A stretch of DNA of 64,000 nt from Flavipsychrobacter sp. (GCA_016786565.1 JAEUVY010000067.1:30660-94659), one strand, 5' to 3'. Numbered from the stretch's first letter, positions 1 through 9,745 are shown. Notes: generated by a model not told the origin, from the letters alone. A program made the numbers and translations.

Positions 1-840
1 CACCTCACGGTAAGCCACCGCCTGCTTAGAAAGGTCATCATAGATAACCAGTGCCGGACGGCCTGTATCGCGGAAGTACTCGCCGATAGCGGCACCTGCG
101 AACGGAGCGTAGAACTGAAGTGGAGCAGGATCAGAAGCAGAAGCCGCAACTATGGTAGTGTAAGCCATTGCGCCGTTGTCTTCGAGCGTCTTCATCACAC
201 CTGCAACTGTAGATGCTTTCTGTCCGATAGCTACGTAGATACAGTAAACAGGCTTGCCTGCAGCATGGAATTCTTTCTGGTTGATGATGGTGTCGATACA
301 GATGGCAGTTTTACCTGTCTGACGGTCACCGATCACGAGCTCACGCTGACCACGACCGATAGGGATCATGGCGTCGATAGCCTTGATACCTGTCTGCAGT
401 GGTTCTTTAACCGGCTCGCGGTAGATAACGCCCGGAGCTTTACGCTCGAGTGGCATTTCATACAGTTCGCTTGATATAGGTCCTTTGCCATCGATAGGTT
501 CACCGAGTGTGTTCACAACGCGGCCCACCATACCGTCGCCTACTTTGATAGATGCGATCTTGTTGGTGCGGCGCACTTTGTCGCCTTCGCGGATGCCTTT
601 GTATTCACCCATGAGTACGACACCCACGTTGTCTTCCTCAAGGTTGAGGGCGATAGCTTTAACGCCGTTCGAGAACTCAACAAGTTCACCCTGACGTACG
701 CCTGTGAGGCCATACACGCGGGCGATACCGTCGCCTATCTGCAATACGGTACCTACTTCTTCAAGGCTGGCGCCACCGTCTACCTGGGCCAGTTGCTGGC
801 GTAAGATCGCCGATATTTCATCCGGTTTGATATCAACCAT
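1..840 (-). CDS. atpA: ATP synthase F1 subunit alpha (5' part; 3' end outside window)
   Basis: This is the nucleotide-binding alpha subunit of the F1 catalytic head. The minus-strand frame from an ATG at 840 is open to the window edge and gives 280 residues, just over half of the usual roughly 500-525, so the catalytic-interface C-terminal half is missing only because the window ends. The beta-barrel N-terminal domain is followed by the P-loop GDRQTGKT near residue 172 and the conserved stretch [16 protein letters not shown]. It is the last visible gene of a minus-strand atp operon, 75 bases after atpH. The identification is secure. Confidence 0.98.
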   Translation of the reverse strand, partial: MVDIKPDEISAILRQQLAQVDGGASLEEVGTVLQIGDGIARVYGLTGVRQGELVEFSNGVKAIALNLEEDNVGVVLMGEYKGIREGDKVRRTNKIASIKVGDGMVGRVVNTLGEPIDGKGPISSELYEMPLERKAPGVIYREPVKEPLQTGIKAIDAMIPIGRGQRELVIGDRQTGKTAICIDTIINQKEFHAAGKPVYCIYVAIGQKASTVAGVMKTLEDNGAMAYTTIVAASASDPAPLQFYAPFAGAAIGEYFRDTGRPALVIYDDLSKQAVAYREV

Positions 841-915
841 ATACTAAAGATTCAAAAGTTTAAAAGTATAATTTCTTTATTTACAGCAGTCTGTCTTTCG
901 ACAGTCTGCACGTCG

Positions 916-1479
916 TTACATTTTTGTTTCGTAAGTGTGGTCAATGATACGTGACCGTATTTCGTTGAGTTTTTTCTTTACGCTGCTATCGAAAAGTCTG
1001 TCGCCCACTTCGAGAACGAAACCACCGATGAGGCTTGAATCGACAGAAGTCTGCAGATTCATAGTATCGTTCGGCATGTAGGTAGCAACTTTGGCAACAA
1101 TGCTGCTCTTAACCGCATCGCTTACTGGTGCTGCTGTTGTAAGCTTAACTGTGCGAATGTTTTTCAGGATGTTGTACTGATCAATGAACGCTTCAGCGAT
1201 CTCGGGGAGATTCCGTTCGCGTCCTTTGGCAACCAACAGCGTAATGAAGCCTTTGGAAAGTTCGTTGAGGTTCTGGCTTTTGAGCACAGCAAAGAGGACG
1301 GACAATTTCTTGTCGCCTTTCACTACGGGGCTTTCAAGCATCAGCGTAAACTCTGGGCTGATCGTGCATACCTGGTGCAGCGTGCGCATGTCGTTTAGTA
1401 CGGCCTCGAGACTGTTCTTTTCAACAGCGAGGTCCAGTATTGATTTCGCATAGCGCGACGCAAGACGGGGATTGTGCAT
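916..1479 (-). CDS. atpH: ATP synthase F1 subunit delta
   Basis: This is the peripheral-stalk delta (OSCP) subunit that ties the b-subunit stalk to the top of the F1 head. The 187-residue length is normal. The N-terminus RLASRYAKSILDLAVEK is the typical delta start, and the C-terminal SSLIGGFVLEVGDRLFDSS matches the family's conserved G-G-F-x-x-x-x-G-D block. It lies between atpF and atpA in the usual order, with 61 bases to atpF, and must be co-transcribed with them. Assignment rests on both sequence and operon position. Confidence 0.96.
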   Translation of the reverse strand: MHNPRLASRYAKSILDLAVEKNSLEAVLNDMRTLHQVCTISPEFTLMLESPVVKGDKKLSVLFAVLKSQNLNELSKGFITLLVAKGRERNLPEIAEAFIDQYNILKNIRTVKLTTAAPVSDAVKSSIVAKVATYMPNDTMNLQTSVDSSLIGGFVLEVGDRLFDSSVKKKLNEIRSRIIDHTYETKM

Positions 1480-1540
1480 TGTTTATGTTTTATCGTTTTC
1501 CTACCCTCCGGCAATGTTGCTGCAGGAGGGCAAAGAAGTA

Positions 1541-2035
1541 TTAGTTCAATTTAATGTCTTCAGACAACAGCTGCATGTAAGCTTCCTGGCCTTTTGATGC
1601 TGCGAGTTCCTGACGGAGGATCTTACCAGCAACTTCAACTGCGAGGTTGCCTATTTCGTTCTTCACTTCAGTGAGCGCTGCATTCTTTTGCTGCTGTATC
1701 TGAACCTGAGCGTCAGCAATGATCTTGTTGGCTTCGTTCTTGGCTTGTTCCTTAGCCTCGTTGATCATGCGATCTTTAATTTCTTTAGCTTCTTTCAGCA
1801 TAGTGCTGCGCTCTTCGCGAGCCTGCGCCATGAGTTTTTCGTTCTCAGCCTTCATTTGCGCCATTTCAGCTTTTACGTTCTGAGCTGTAGCGATAGAATC
1901 GGCGATACCTTTCTCGCGTTCGCTGAGAGAGCTCAGGATAGGCCCCCATGCAAATTTGCGAAGGATAAGGAAAATAGCGATAAACGCTACGAGTGTCCAG
2001 AAGAATAAACCGAGTTCCGGGGTCAGCAGATCCAT
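1541..2035 (-). CDS. atpF: ATP synthase F0 subunit b
   Basis: This is the membrane-anchored stator b subunit. The 164-residue protein has one N-terminal membrane helix (about residues 7-25) followed by a long charged, Ala/Glu/Lys-rich segment from about residue 35 to 140 that will form the dimeric right-handed coiled coil. The early motif FAWGPILSSLSEREKGI is typical of bacterial b subunits. It lies between atpE and atpH. Length, topology and context all agree. Confidence 0.96.
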   Translation of the reverse strand: MDLLTPELGLFFWTLVAFIAIFLILRKFAWGPILSSLSEREKGIADSIATAQNVKAEMAQMKAENEKLMAQAREERSTMLKEAKEIKDRMINEAKEQAKNEANKIIADAQVQIQQQKNAALTEVKNEIGNLAVEVAGKILRQELAASKGQEAYMQLLSEDIKLN

Positions 2036-2184
2036 TTTTTATTGAGTTAAATGGTTAAAAAGGTAACCGGCATACATAGCACAAGCGAGGCAGCCGTTTT
2101 ATTTTGATTAAAGATTTTTGATTTAAAATAACTGCATCCTCTGCCCTGTGCGTTGGATGCAGTTATATTTTCTTTGGCCGACTA

Positions 2185-2469
<285 letters not shown>

Positions 2470-2558
2470 TTATATATCATTCCTTTCGGAACGTAATCTT
2501 TCATTTATTTAAACACTTCTCAACTCTCACCTCCTCATTTTTGCTACCGGTCACCATA

Positions 2559-3713
2559 TTAGTGGTGAGGAGCATGTGCCTCATCGTGATGCTCGTGTCC
2601 TTCTTCGATAGCCTGACCGAGGAATACCGCGGTGAGGTTGGTGAAGATGAACGCCTGAATGGCTGCTACCAGCAATTCCAGCATGAACATGAACAAAGAG
2701 AAGGCGAGTGATACCGGTACGAAACCGATACCTGCACCCTTGCTAAGCGCACCAAAGATAAATATCATTGATATAACACAAAGTATAACGATGTGACCAG
2801 CAAGAATATTTGCGAAAAGACGTATGGTCAATGCCACCGGCTTGATGAACAAAGAGATAACCTCGATAGGTACCAGCAGGAACTTAACACCTGTAGGTAC
2901 GCCCGGAGGATTGAGCAGGTGACCCCAGAAGTGTGAATTTGCCCTGATGATCATAACAACGAAAGAGATCATTGCCAGGCAGAAGGTAACCGCAACATTG
3001 CCGGTAAGGTTGGCTCCGCCCGGAAGCAGACCCAACAGGTTGTTCACCCATATAAAGAAGAATATGGTGAGCAGCATAGGCATGAACTTTGCGAATCCTT
3101 TGCCGAGGTTGGGCTTGGCCACTTCGTCGCGGATGAAGATGATGGCAACTTCCAGTGCGTTCTGGAAACCTTTAGGGGCTTCAATAACACCTTTTTTGTA
3201 TTTCTTGGCGGCAGAAGTCATCAGCATGAGGATGATAACAACGCTGAACATCATGGACAGAACGTTCTTAGTGATAGAGAAGTCGTAAACCGGAGAACCG
3301 TCTTCAGACTTGATCTTTTCCTTCATGTTCTTTTCAACATAAAGGCCATCATAAGAAGTATTGCTGATATGATTGCCGGCCTCGTCGAGGTACCAGCCAC
3401 CGTGGAATTTGCTATATGAGAATACAGAAAGACCTTTTCCCGGACGGTAAACGATAACCGGCAGCGGCAAAGCCACCTCGGTCTCATGTCCATGTTCTCC
3501 CTCGAGGCTGAAAAGGTGCCATTCGTGAGAATCTGAAACGTGGCCGAAAACCAGTTCTGTTATATTTATACCTTTTTTTTCTTCGTGACCACCTTCAGCG
3601 CCTTCAACGTGGGCAATCTCATGATTTTCCGCTTCCTGAGCGAAAGTGGAATTTGTGAAGCCCAACAGGCCGAAAGCCAGTATCAATAAGGGAAAGAGAC
3701 GTTTGAAACTCAT
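2559..3713 (-). CDS. atpB: ATP synthase F0 subunit a with extended periplasmic N-terminus
   Basis: This is the stator a subunit that forms the proton half-channels against the c-ring. At 384 residues it is well over the roughly 270 of the Escherichia coli protein. The extra length is a signal-peptide-like N-terminus (about residues 1-25, ending TFAQ) and an approximately 110-residue soluble segment before the first membrane helix, a layout common in Bacteroidota. The conserved channel helix is seen in VALTIRLFANILAGHI, which contains the essential Arg, and the following AIQAFIFTNLTAVFLGQA. The C-terminus is His-rich (GHEHHDEAHAPHH). It is the first gene of the atp operon. Confidence 0.96.
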   Translation of the reverse strand: MSFKRLFPLLILAFGLLGFTNSTFAQEAENHEIAHVEGAEGGHEEKKGINITELVFGHVSDSHEWHLFSLEGEHGHETEVALPLPVIVYRPGKGLSVFSYSKFHGGWYLDEAGNHISNTSYDGLYVEKNMKEKIKSEDGSPVYDFSITKNVLSMMFSVVIILMLMTSAAKKYKKGVIEAPKGFQNALEVAIIFIRDEVAKPNLGKGFAKFMPMLLTIFFFIWVNNLLGLLPGGANLTGNVAVTFCLAMISFVVMIIRANSHFWGHLLNPPGVPTGVKFLLVPIEVISLFIKPVALTIRLFANILAGHIVILCVISMIFIFGALSKGAGIGFVPVSLAFSLFMFMLELLVAAIQAFIFTNLTAVFLGQAIEEGHEHHDEAHAPHH

Positions 3714-3733
3714 TACCGTTTCGAAATTTTGCG

Positions 3734-3741
3734 CAAAGATA
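3734..3741 (-). promoter_or_regulatory. -7 box of the atp operon promoter
   Basis: Read on the minus strand this is TATCTTTG, matching the Bacteroidota -7 consensus TAnnTTTG, 20 bases upstream of the atpB start codon. No well-spaced TTTG -33 box is evident; the nearest TTTG is only 13 bases upstream. Sequence match only. Confidence 0.45.
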
Positions 3742-3823
3742 TGGGTTTTAATTTCAAAACACCAGTTTTGGCGTTAGAAATAAATCTGTTGCGAGACAGG
3801 GTGGACCCCTCCGAATGTCTTTG

Positions 3824-4537
3824 TTACTTGAAAATGTTGTATTTGATGATACAATAGAGGGCCCTGAAGGCATCTTTCATGCCTATCTTTTTGCCTTCTT
3901 CGTAGGTGCGGCCATAATAGGAGATACCTACCTCATAGATACGGATCTTTGGGATGCGGGAGATCTTGGCGGTAACCTCGGGTTCGAAACCGAAGCGTTT
4001 TTCCTTCAGTTTGATACCCTGAATGATATCGCGGCGGAACATTTTATAGCATGTTTCCATATCTGTAAGGTTCAGATTGGTGAACATGTTGGACGCCATA
4101 GTGAGCCATCGGTTGCCGATGGAGTGCCAGAAGAAAAGAATGCGGTGCGGTTTTCCGCCCATGAACCGGGAGCCGTAAACCACATCGGCAAAGCCACTGA
4201 TCATAGGTTTGAGCAGTACATTGTATTCTTCCGGGTCATATTCGAGATCGGCATCTTGTATAACCACATAATCTCCGGTGGCTTTTTCGATACCGGTATG
4301 GAGTGCGGCACCTTTTCCCTGATTGACCTCGTGTTTGTAATAGGAAATAGGCAGATCGGGGTTGGCTGCTTTGTAGGCGAGTATCGCTTCCTCTGTATTG
4401 TCGCGGGAACAGTCATTTACTATAATGACCTCTTTCTGCATATTGTTGAGCAGCACTACATCCTTCACCTTGTTTAATATGCGGTGGATGGTAGGCCCTT
4501 CGTTGTAGGCAGGTATGACAATGGAAAGTGTACTCAT
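3824..4537 (-). CDS. family 2 glycosyltransferase (polyprenol-phosphate sugar transferase type)
   Basis: This is a cytoplasmic GT-A fold glycosyltransferase of the dolichol-phosphate-mannose-synthase type, which moves a sugar from a nucleotide donor to a lipid phosphate carrier. The 237-residue protein begins with the family hallmark [14 protein letters not shown], has the donor-binding motif [11 protein letters not shown], the metal-binding acidic motif QDADLEYDP near residue 95 and [10 protein letters not shown]. Unlike GtrB relatives it has no C-terminal membrane helices. It ends 110 bases upstream of the atp operon on the same strand, with a separate promoter between. The sugar cannot be named from sequence. 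Confidence 0.88.
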   Translation of the reverse strand: MSTLSIVIPAYNEGPTIHRILNKVKDVVLLNNMQKEVIIVNDCSRDNTEEAILAYKAANPDLPISYYKHEVNQGKGAALHTGIEKATGDYVVIQDADLEYDPEEYNVLLKPMISGFADVVYGSRFMGGKPHRILFFWHSIGNRWLTMASNMFTNLNLTDMETCYKMFRRDIIQGIKLKEKRFGFEPEVTAKISRIPKIRIYEVGISYYGRTYEEGKKIGMKDAFRALYCIIKYNIFK

Positions 4538-4626
4538 TCAGTTATTTAAGAAGTGAACAAAAGTAGAAAGTAGTGGGTAGAAAGCCAAAAAGCAGCAGAA
4601 AAAAGGAAAGTATATATGAGTACCCG

Positions 4627-5292
4627 CTAATATTCCACAAAAACCATGGGATACTTGTGCATGATGCCGACAGTGAAGCAGAAATAAGAAGCAGCCATGG
4701 GTGTAGTGCCTTTGCTGAGGCCACCGGGCATGGTGCCGAATTCCTGAGACAGCATAATGTTCCAGTAGCGACCGGTAGGAATGCGCTCAGAGATACCGAA
4801 TCCGATGCGGGTGAGTGAGGAGGGAATATTGTAGGAGGTGTTGACCCCTATTGTATCGGCACCGAAAGGTGGTCCGCCGGGGGGCGTCCAAATGGGGGAA
4901 TGGGTCTGCGAGACCTGCTGCCCACCCATTGACACGCCTATGCCCAATGATGCATGGACATGAAAATATTGACGGTAGTCTATGCCTACATCAACTTTCG
5001 GAGAAAAGAACAGATAGGAGCTTTTGGTGGAGATGTTGATCACGTCGCCATACGTGAGTGCGCTGCCGGTATTGAGGTCTTTTGAAATGGAGTGGCGCTG
5101 GAACAACAGTCCGGCGCCTGCATACAAGTGTGGTATGATCTTGTGGAGGTAATAGCCCTCTACAGATGGCGTGAGCTTTGATGAGAAGTCGCCACTGGTG
5201 AAACCAAGACCGGCCTGTGCGCCGAACATGCCCTGACCGAAGGATAAAATACTGAAGCAACAGAAGACCGCAGTAAGAAGGTTTCTTTTCAT
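4627..5292 (-). CDS. outer-membrane beta-barrel protein (paralogue of the next gene)
   Basis: This is a predicted exported barrel of 221 residues. It has a signal peptide (MKRNLLTAVFCCFSILSFGQ), then alternating hydrophobic/polar strands rich in Gly and aromatic residues. A central stretch (SSYLFFSPKVDVGIDYRQYFHVHASLGIGVSM) reads as consecutive strands when taken in pieces. It resembles its upstream neighbour in both layout and motifs: IGFGISERIPTGRYWN here against IGVGATQYLSMGRHWR there. The two genes are 24 bases apart and look like a tandem duplication. The function is unknown; no catalytic motif is visible. Confidence 0.75.
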   Translation of the reverse strand: MKRNLLTAVFCCFSILSFGQGMFGAQAGLGFTSGDFSSKLTPSVEGYYLHKIIPHLYAGAGLLFQRHSISKDLNTGSALTYGDVINISTKSSYLFFSPKVDVGIDYRQYFHVHASLGIGVSMGGQQVSQTHSPIWTPPGGPPFGADTIGVNTSYNIPSSLTRIGFGISERIPTGRYWNIMLSQEFGTMPGGLSKGTTPMAASYFCFTVGIMHKYPMVFVEY

Positions 5293-5316
5293 AGGTACCT
5301 GAGTTGCCGTGTGTTG

Positions 5317-6003
5317 CTACGGTAGTTTGGTGTGTGCGATGCCGATGCGGATGGACACGTAGGTAGGGTTGAGTTTGCCTACGCTGTAAGCGCTACGGGT
5401 AACATCTTCGAAGTTGCTTGTTTTGGTGAGGCTACCCGGAAGAAAGCCAAAATCTTCGGTGAAGGTGAAGCGCCAATGACGACCCATGGAAAGGTATTGT
5501 GTGGCACCAACACCTATGCGGAGCAACATACTGTTGATATTCTTAGACTTATCGAGAGTGGTGTCCAGGCGCACCATGCCTGAAGGAGTGGAGATCGTCT
5601 GAAACCTGCGCAGGGAGTCATATCCGCCCATGTTCATACCAATACCGGCACTCATGTAGAAGTGATTGTTCTGACGGCGGCCGAGGCAGAAACGGAACTT
5701 AGGAGCGATGAACGCATATGCAGTTTTGTGCATGATGATCTCACCTTCTGAACCGGTAGCGTGTTTCTGGGAATTGATCTCGTTATCGTACAACAAAGAG
5801 AACTGCTGGTAGAACACCTCCACGCCAACAAAGGAGCGCAGATTGAGTCCTTTTGCATAGTCGATGCCACCGGAAAGGGCTACATCGTAATTGTTGGTTG
5901 TAGCCACCCCACCACCGGCAAACACACCGAATATGGTATTCTTCTGGGCATAGCCCCCTGCTGCTGAAAAAGACAATAAAAGGGCCAGAAGTATTGGTTT
6001 CAT
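5317..6003 (-). CDS. outer-membrane beta-barrel protein (paralogue of the previous gene)
   Basis: The protein has 228 residues with a clear signal peptide (MKPILLALLLSFSAAGGYAQ) followed by a beta-barrel-like pattern: TIFGVFAGGGVATTNNYDVA, then FVGVEVFYQQFSLLY and FYMSAGIGMNMGGYDSL. Its second half aligns by eye with the protein encoded just downstream, supporting duplication. The start lies only 9 bases after the stop of the 3-hydroxyacyl-CoA dehydrogenase gene on the same strand, so the three genes may share a transcript. No substrate or partner can be inferred. Confidence 0.75.
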   Translation of the reverse strand: MKPILLALLLSFSAAGGYAQKNTIFGVFAGGGVATTNNYDVALSGGIDYAKGLNLRSFVGVEVFYQQFSLLYDNEINSQKHATGSEGEIIMHKTAYAFIAPKFRFCLGRRQNNHFYMSAGIGMNMGGYDSLRRFQTISTPSGMVRLDTTLDKSKNINSMLLRIGVGATQYLSMGRHWRFTFTEDFGFLPGSLTKTSNFEDVTRSAYSVGKLNPTYVSIRIGIAHTKLP

Positions 6004-6012
6004 CTCCGAAAA

Positions 6013-7167
6013 TTAAACAAAATTTTTATTTTCCATAGCTTGTTTCCGTAATAATGCGCTGGCACGGTATCTGTCTTCGTGATAAACGGCATACAGATCG
6101 TCGAGAATGGCGAGGCATTTTGCGGCTGTCCACTCGTCGCACCAGGCCAACAGACCCTTTGGATAGTTGACCCCGCGTGTCATTGCGGTCTCGAGATCGG
6201 CGGCAGATGCCACACCCAGATGCAGGGCATCGACAGCCTCGTTGATGAGCATGGCTACAACCCTGTCTACGATCTTGCGGGCGAGGTCCATGTCTTTAAC
6301 AGGTTCGGGCGTAGGGGCACCGACGGAGTAGTCGTAAAAACCGCGGCCGGACTTTCGGCCCAGCCAACCGGCTTCGAGCAGGCGTTTCTGAGAAAATGAA
6401 GGTTTGTAGCGCGGATCGAAGAAAAAGGACTGGAACACGGTTTCTGTAACCACATAGTTCACATCGTGACCGATATAGTCGGTAAGTGTGAAGGGACCCA
6501 TACGGAACCCACCCACTTCGGTCATTGCCCAGTCGATGGTGGCGATATCTGCAATTCCCTCTTCATATATCCTTATCGCCTCTCCATAGAATGGACGGGC
6601 AACCCTGTTTACTATGAAACCGGGTGTGTCTTTGGCTATCACCGGCATTTTGCCCCATTTTTTCATCAGATCGGTAGCCAATGGAATAAGGTGCGCGGCG
6701 GTCTGGATGGCCGGTATCACCTCGACCAATGCCATGAGCGGAGCAGGGTTGAAGAAGTGCAAACCGAGAACGCGCCAAGGCAAACGGCAGGCCGCAGCAA
6801 TAGAAGTAATTGATAATGAAGATGTATTACTTGCCAGAATACATTCATCTGACACCACTTTCTCCACCTCTGCGAATACAGTCTTTTTGATCTCCAGCTT
6901 TTCTACAATTGCCTCTATGATGAGGCCACAGGTAGCGAAAGCGGAAAGCTCGGAGGCAAAAGTGAACTGTGCCAGCAATGCTTCAGCCGAGGAGATCTTA
7001 CCTTTTTCTTCCAGTTTTTGGAGTGTAGCGGCCAGATTTACCCTTGACTTCTCTAATGCGGCGGCATTGTTGTCATATATAATTACCTGATGGCCGGCCA
7101 TAGCTGCCACCTGGGCTATACCTGAGCCCATGGCACCCGAACCGATAACGCCTATCGTATAGTTCAT
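6013..7167 (-). CDS. 3-hydroxyacyl-CoA dehydrogenase (PaaH/Hbd type)
   Basis: This enzyme oxidises 3-hydroxyacyl-CoA to 3-oxoacyl-CoA with NAD+, in fatty-acid or phenylacetate-type beta-oxidation. The Rossmann motif is GVIGSGAMGSGIAQ at residues 6-19 with the acidic Asp at the end of beta-2 (IIYD). The catalytic region shows ASNTSSLSIT and the catalytic His in LGLHFFNPAP. Two C-terminal 3HCDH domains follow: DTPGFIVNRVARPFYGEA near residue 178, and a second near residue 300. At 384 residues it is longer than single-domain Hbd (about 285), as in PaaH-like two-domain proteins. Which acyl chain it prefers is not visible. Confidence 0.93.
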   Translation of the reverse strand: MNYTIGVIGSGAMGSGIAQVAAMAGHQVIIYDNNAAALEKSRVNLAATLQKLEEKGKISSAEALLAQFTFASELSAFATCGLIIEAIVEKLEIKKTVFAEVEKVVSDECILASNTSSLSITSIAAACRLPWRVLGLHFFNPAPLMALVEVIPAIQTAAHLIPLATDLMKKWGKMPVIAKDTPGFIVNRVARPFYGEAIRIYEEGIADIATIDWAMTEVGGFRMGPFTLTDYIGHDVNYVVTETVFQSFFFDPRYKPSFSQKRLLEAGWLGRKSGRGFYDYSVGAPTPEPVKDMDLARKIVDRVVAMLINEAVDALHLGVASAADLETAMTRGVNYPKGLLAWCDEWTAAKCLAILDDLYAVYHEDRYRASALLRKQAMENKNFV

Positions 7168-7649
7168 ATGGTTATGTGTTTTGCGGTCATCTCGTTTTCG
7201 GAAAAAGCAGAATGACCTTGTAAAGATAAGTGTAGTGCTACGACACCACCAAACAGATGAAAGGATAGGTCAGCTTTTCCGGAAAATGGACAGAGGAATT
7301 GCTCCGAACAATGGAAATATTTTCCAAAGGATGGAATTGTGTTTTGTGAGTAATCTCGCAAATAATTGTAAATCAATGATTTGTGATGTTGGCATATTGA
7401 TTGTAATAGCAAGTGCGCAGATGGTCCCGATCTTCTGTATTGGAATAGCGCAAACTGATCGCGGAAGCGGATAACAAAAAGTGCCTTACATGAACGACAA
7501 TTAATTAATGGGTGATTACTTATTTATTGGTCTATAAATATTTGGCCTATGGAAATGAAGAATTGAAGTGAAATGAACCGTGCAGCTTCTGCAAAGAAGC
7601 CCATAGAAACAATAATAATTATAACAAATTCACTCAAAAAATATTAGTT
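7168..7649. other. intergenic region, no supported gene
   Basis: The 482 bases between the divergently transcribed dehydrogenase and the Lys/Ala-rich protein are AT-rich toward the right. Short open frames on both strands (7164-7412 minus, 7181-7474 plus) overlap each other and have no recognisable composition. A small perfect hairpin, GCTTCT-GCAA-AGAAGC, lies at 7585-7600, 50 bases before the next start codon. It probably holds the promoters and 5' leaders of both flanking genes; no consensus -7 box was found on the plus side. Confidence 0.5.
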
Positions 7650-8735
7650 ATGAAAAATTTCAAAATAATCCGCATACTCATCGCAATACTGTTTTTCACA
7701 TCTATCCAGGCAAAGGCGTTTGTACATATGACGGCGCGGGTGTCGGGGATACCGGTGGTGGTGAAATCGAAAAGTGTTGCCAAAACAGAACCCTGTGCCC
7801 TGAAAAGTGAGGCTGTGCGTCCTGTAGCAGCTACCATAAAGACGCACCATTTCAGGTATGAGCGGAAAGCAGTGACCAATGCGCACGCCTATGTGCTGGA
7901 CTGGAGGCTGACCAAAAAACATATTGCGAATCCTGTTGCCGCAACGCCAAGGGTGGTAGCAACCAAAATGACCATTCCGGTGGTGCGCCCCGCGATCCTG
8001 GCACATGAGTCATCGCGCAGGTTCAATACCATTCAGACTGTAACGCCACAAGTGAGTGTTGCTGCGCCTAAAAAGGTGGTGTACACAGCCATAGCAACCA
8101 GGAAGAAGAAGCAGAACATCTATTTTTCTGTAGCGGCACACATGCGTAATAATGAGCAGCTTTCAAATGATATGGCCTTCCTGTTCGGGGGCATAAAGGG
8201 GGCGCCCGAGAAAGTGGCAATGCTTGAAAAGAAGAAGAATACGCGAAAAGTTGCCAAAGCAGAGCGACCATCGAAAGACATAAAAAAGAGGCTGATGGCC
8301 ATATCGCGCGTGCCGGTACATAGGATAGCCGGGGCTGACGCAAGAATGCCGCATGCATCAAAGTCGGTAACAATGAAGTACGTATATGCAGCCGCACAGA
8401 AGCACAAAGTGAGCGGCACAGCTACCAGAAATACAGCTACAGCGTTTGCCGCAAAGCAGGTTGTGAAACCAACAATATTGAGTACAGAATCGGGCGCATT
8501 GGCAAAAGCAACCGGCAAGTATGACATAGCCATAGAAACAGCGGTACGTGCCGCGGCAATGTTCTCGGCTATAAAGAATGTGCCGGTGATACTGATAGAC
8601 AATGTGGACCGCCCGTCTACCACAGCTACCACACCAGTGACAGGTGGCGCGATAGATATGATAAACGGACACTCAGTAGTGTTGAAACACAACGACTGGA
8701 TGGACCAGTTTGGCCCCGAAATGGCTATGAAATAA
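7650..8735 (+). CDS. unrecognised exported Lys/Ala/Val-rich protein
   Basis: I do not recognise this 361-residue protein. It starts with a plausible signal peptide (MKNFKIIRILIAILFFTSIQ, cleavage around AKA-F). The mature part is strongly basic and dominated by Ala, Val, Lys and Thr with little predicted globular patterning, for example KNTRKVAKAERPSKDIKKR and TATAFAAKQVVKPTIL. The last 60 residues differ: they are more acidic and end MDQFGPEMAMK. The gene ends two bases before the convergent FAH-family gene. Low-complexity basic composition suggests binding to a polyanion such as DNA, lipopolysaccharide or teichoic-like polymers, but that is a guess. Confidence 0.6.
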   Translation: MKNFKIIRILIAILFFTSIQAKAFVHMTARVSGIPVVVKSKSVAKTEPCALKSEAVRPVAATIKTHHFRYERKAVTNAHAYVLDWRLTKKHIANPVAATPRVVATKMTIPVVRPAILAHESSRRFNTIQTVTPQVSVAAPKKVVYTAIATRKKKQNIYFSVAAHMRNNEQLSNDMAFLFGGIKGAPEKVAMLEKKKNTRKVAKAERPSKDIKKRLMAISRVPVHRIAGADARMPHASKSVTMKYVYAAAQKHKVSGTATRNTATAFAAKQVVKPTILSTESGALAKATGKYDIAIETAVRAAAMFSAIKNVPVILIDNVDRPSTTATTPVTGGAIDMINGHSVVLKHNDWMDQFGPEMAMK

Positions 8736-8737
8736 GA

Positions 8738-9745
8738 CTAACCCAGTTTCTTTTCGGCCAGGATGCTCCAGTCAGTTTTTTCGGCAACGATGGTATTGGA
8801 GAGGTGACCGAGTCCGTCGATCTCCATCTCAACTACATCTCCGTCCTGTAACCACTGTTCTTTATAGTTCGGATCGTGCAATTTTCCGGTTCCGTTCAGC
8901 TCCAGAAAGCAGCCGGTACCAACAGTGCCGCTACCGATAACATCGCCGGGTAATATGTCGACACCATAAGCGCAACGTTCGAGGATCTCAGCAAAAGTCC
9001 AGTCCATGTCGCCCATGTTGCCTTCGCTTACCTGAATACCGTTGACCTTGCAGGTCATTTTGAGGTTGTAGTTGTTGCCGGTGTGGCCGGGGCGAGCGGG
9101 AACTTTGAAAGATTCCAGTTCGTCGGGGGTAACGAGCATAGGTCCGATGACCGTGCTGAAATCCTTGCCCTTGGCCGGTCCGAGATTGAGCAGCATTTCC
9201 TCCATTTGCAGGGTACGCGCGCTCATGTCGTTCATGATCATGTAACCACCGATGTAGCTATCGGCTTCCGAGGCCTTGATGTTGCGACCTTTTTTGCACA
9301 CGACTATTGCGGCTTCGAGTTCGAAATCGAGCTTTTTGAAATGATCGGGCATAACTGGAATGGGGCCGGGACCCTGAATGGCATTGTGATTGGTAAAATA
9401 GAAAATAGGGTACTGGTCGAATTCGGCGATCATATCGACCTTGCGATTGCGGCGGGCAGCAGCCACGTGCTGACGGAAGGCGTAACCATCGCGGCAAGAG
9501 GAAGGGCGCGGAACTGGCGCAAGAATGTGTGCTGACGCAAACGGTACTGACGGAATGGAAAAATTGCCTTTCTTGATATCGTTGTCTGCACCTTTCAGCG
9601 CGTCGATGTGTTGCTCCCAGTTCTGCAACAGATCGGTCATTGTTGCCGGAAAAGCGGAGTTGACGGCAGTTGTTGCATAAATGTTGTTGTTGACAAGGAT
9701 GCCCAATTGCTCGCGGCCATTATCAGAAAAGGTAACCAGTTTCAT
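8738..9745 (-). CDS. fumarylacetoacetate hydrolase (FAH) family protein
   Basis: This is a metal-dependent C-C bond hydrolase or decarboxylase of the FAH superfamily. The 335-residue protein carries the FAH core: FYFTNHNAIQGPGPIPV, the metal-ligand Glu pair in KLDFELEAAIVV, the ligand Asp in YMIMNDMSART, and GKDFSTVIGPMLVTPDEL. The C-terminus has GDVIGSGTVGTGC, typical of the fold. Close Bacteroidota relatives are annotated as fumarylacetoacetases of tyrosine degradation, but no other tyrosine-catabolic gene is adjacent, so the substrate remains open. A minus-strand TATTTTTG box at 9769-9776 lies 23 bases upstream of the start. Confidence 0.85.
   Translation of the reverse strand: MKLVTFSDNGREQLGILVNNNIYATTAVNSAFPATMTDLLQNWEQHIDALKGADNDIKKGNFSIPSVPFASAHILAPVPRPSSCRDGYAFRQHVAAARRNRKVDMIAEFDQYPIFYFTNHNAIQGPGPIPVMPDHFKKLDFELEAAIVVCKKGRNIKASEADSYIGGYMIMNDMSARTLQMEEMLLNLGPAKGKDFSTVIGPMLVTPDELESFKVPARPGHTGNNYNLKMTCKVNGIQVSEGNMGDMDWTFAEILERCAYGVDILPGDVIGSGTVGTGCFLELNGTGKLHDPNYKEQWLQDGDVVEMEIDGLGHLSNTIVAEKTDWSILAEKKLG

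Noticed and set aside
3815..4477. A 220-residue plus-strand frame opposite the glycosyltransferase
   Set aside because: It is the antisense shadow of a confidently identified GT2 gene.
7164..7474. Open frames on both strands in the gap before the Lys/Ala-rich protein
   Set aside because: They overlap each other, have no signal peptide, domain or promoter, and their composition looks like translated non-coding DNA.
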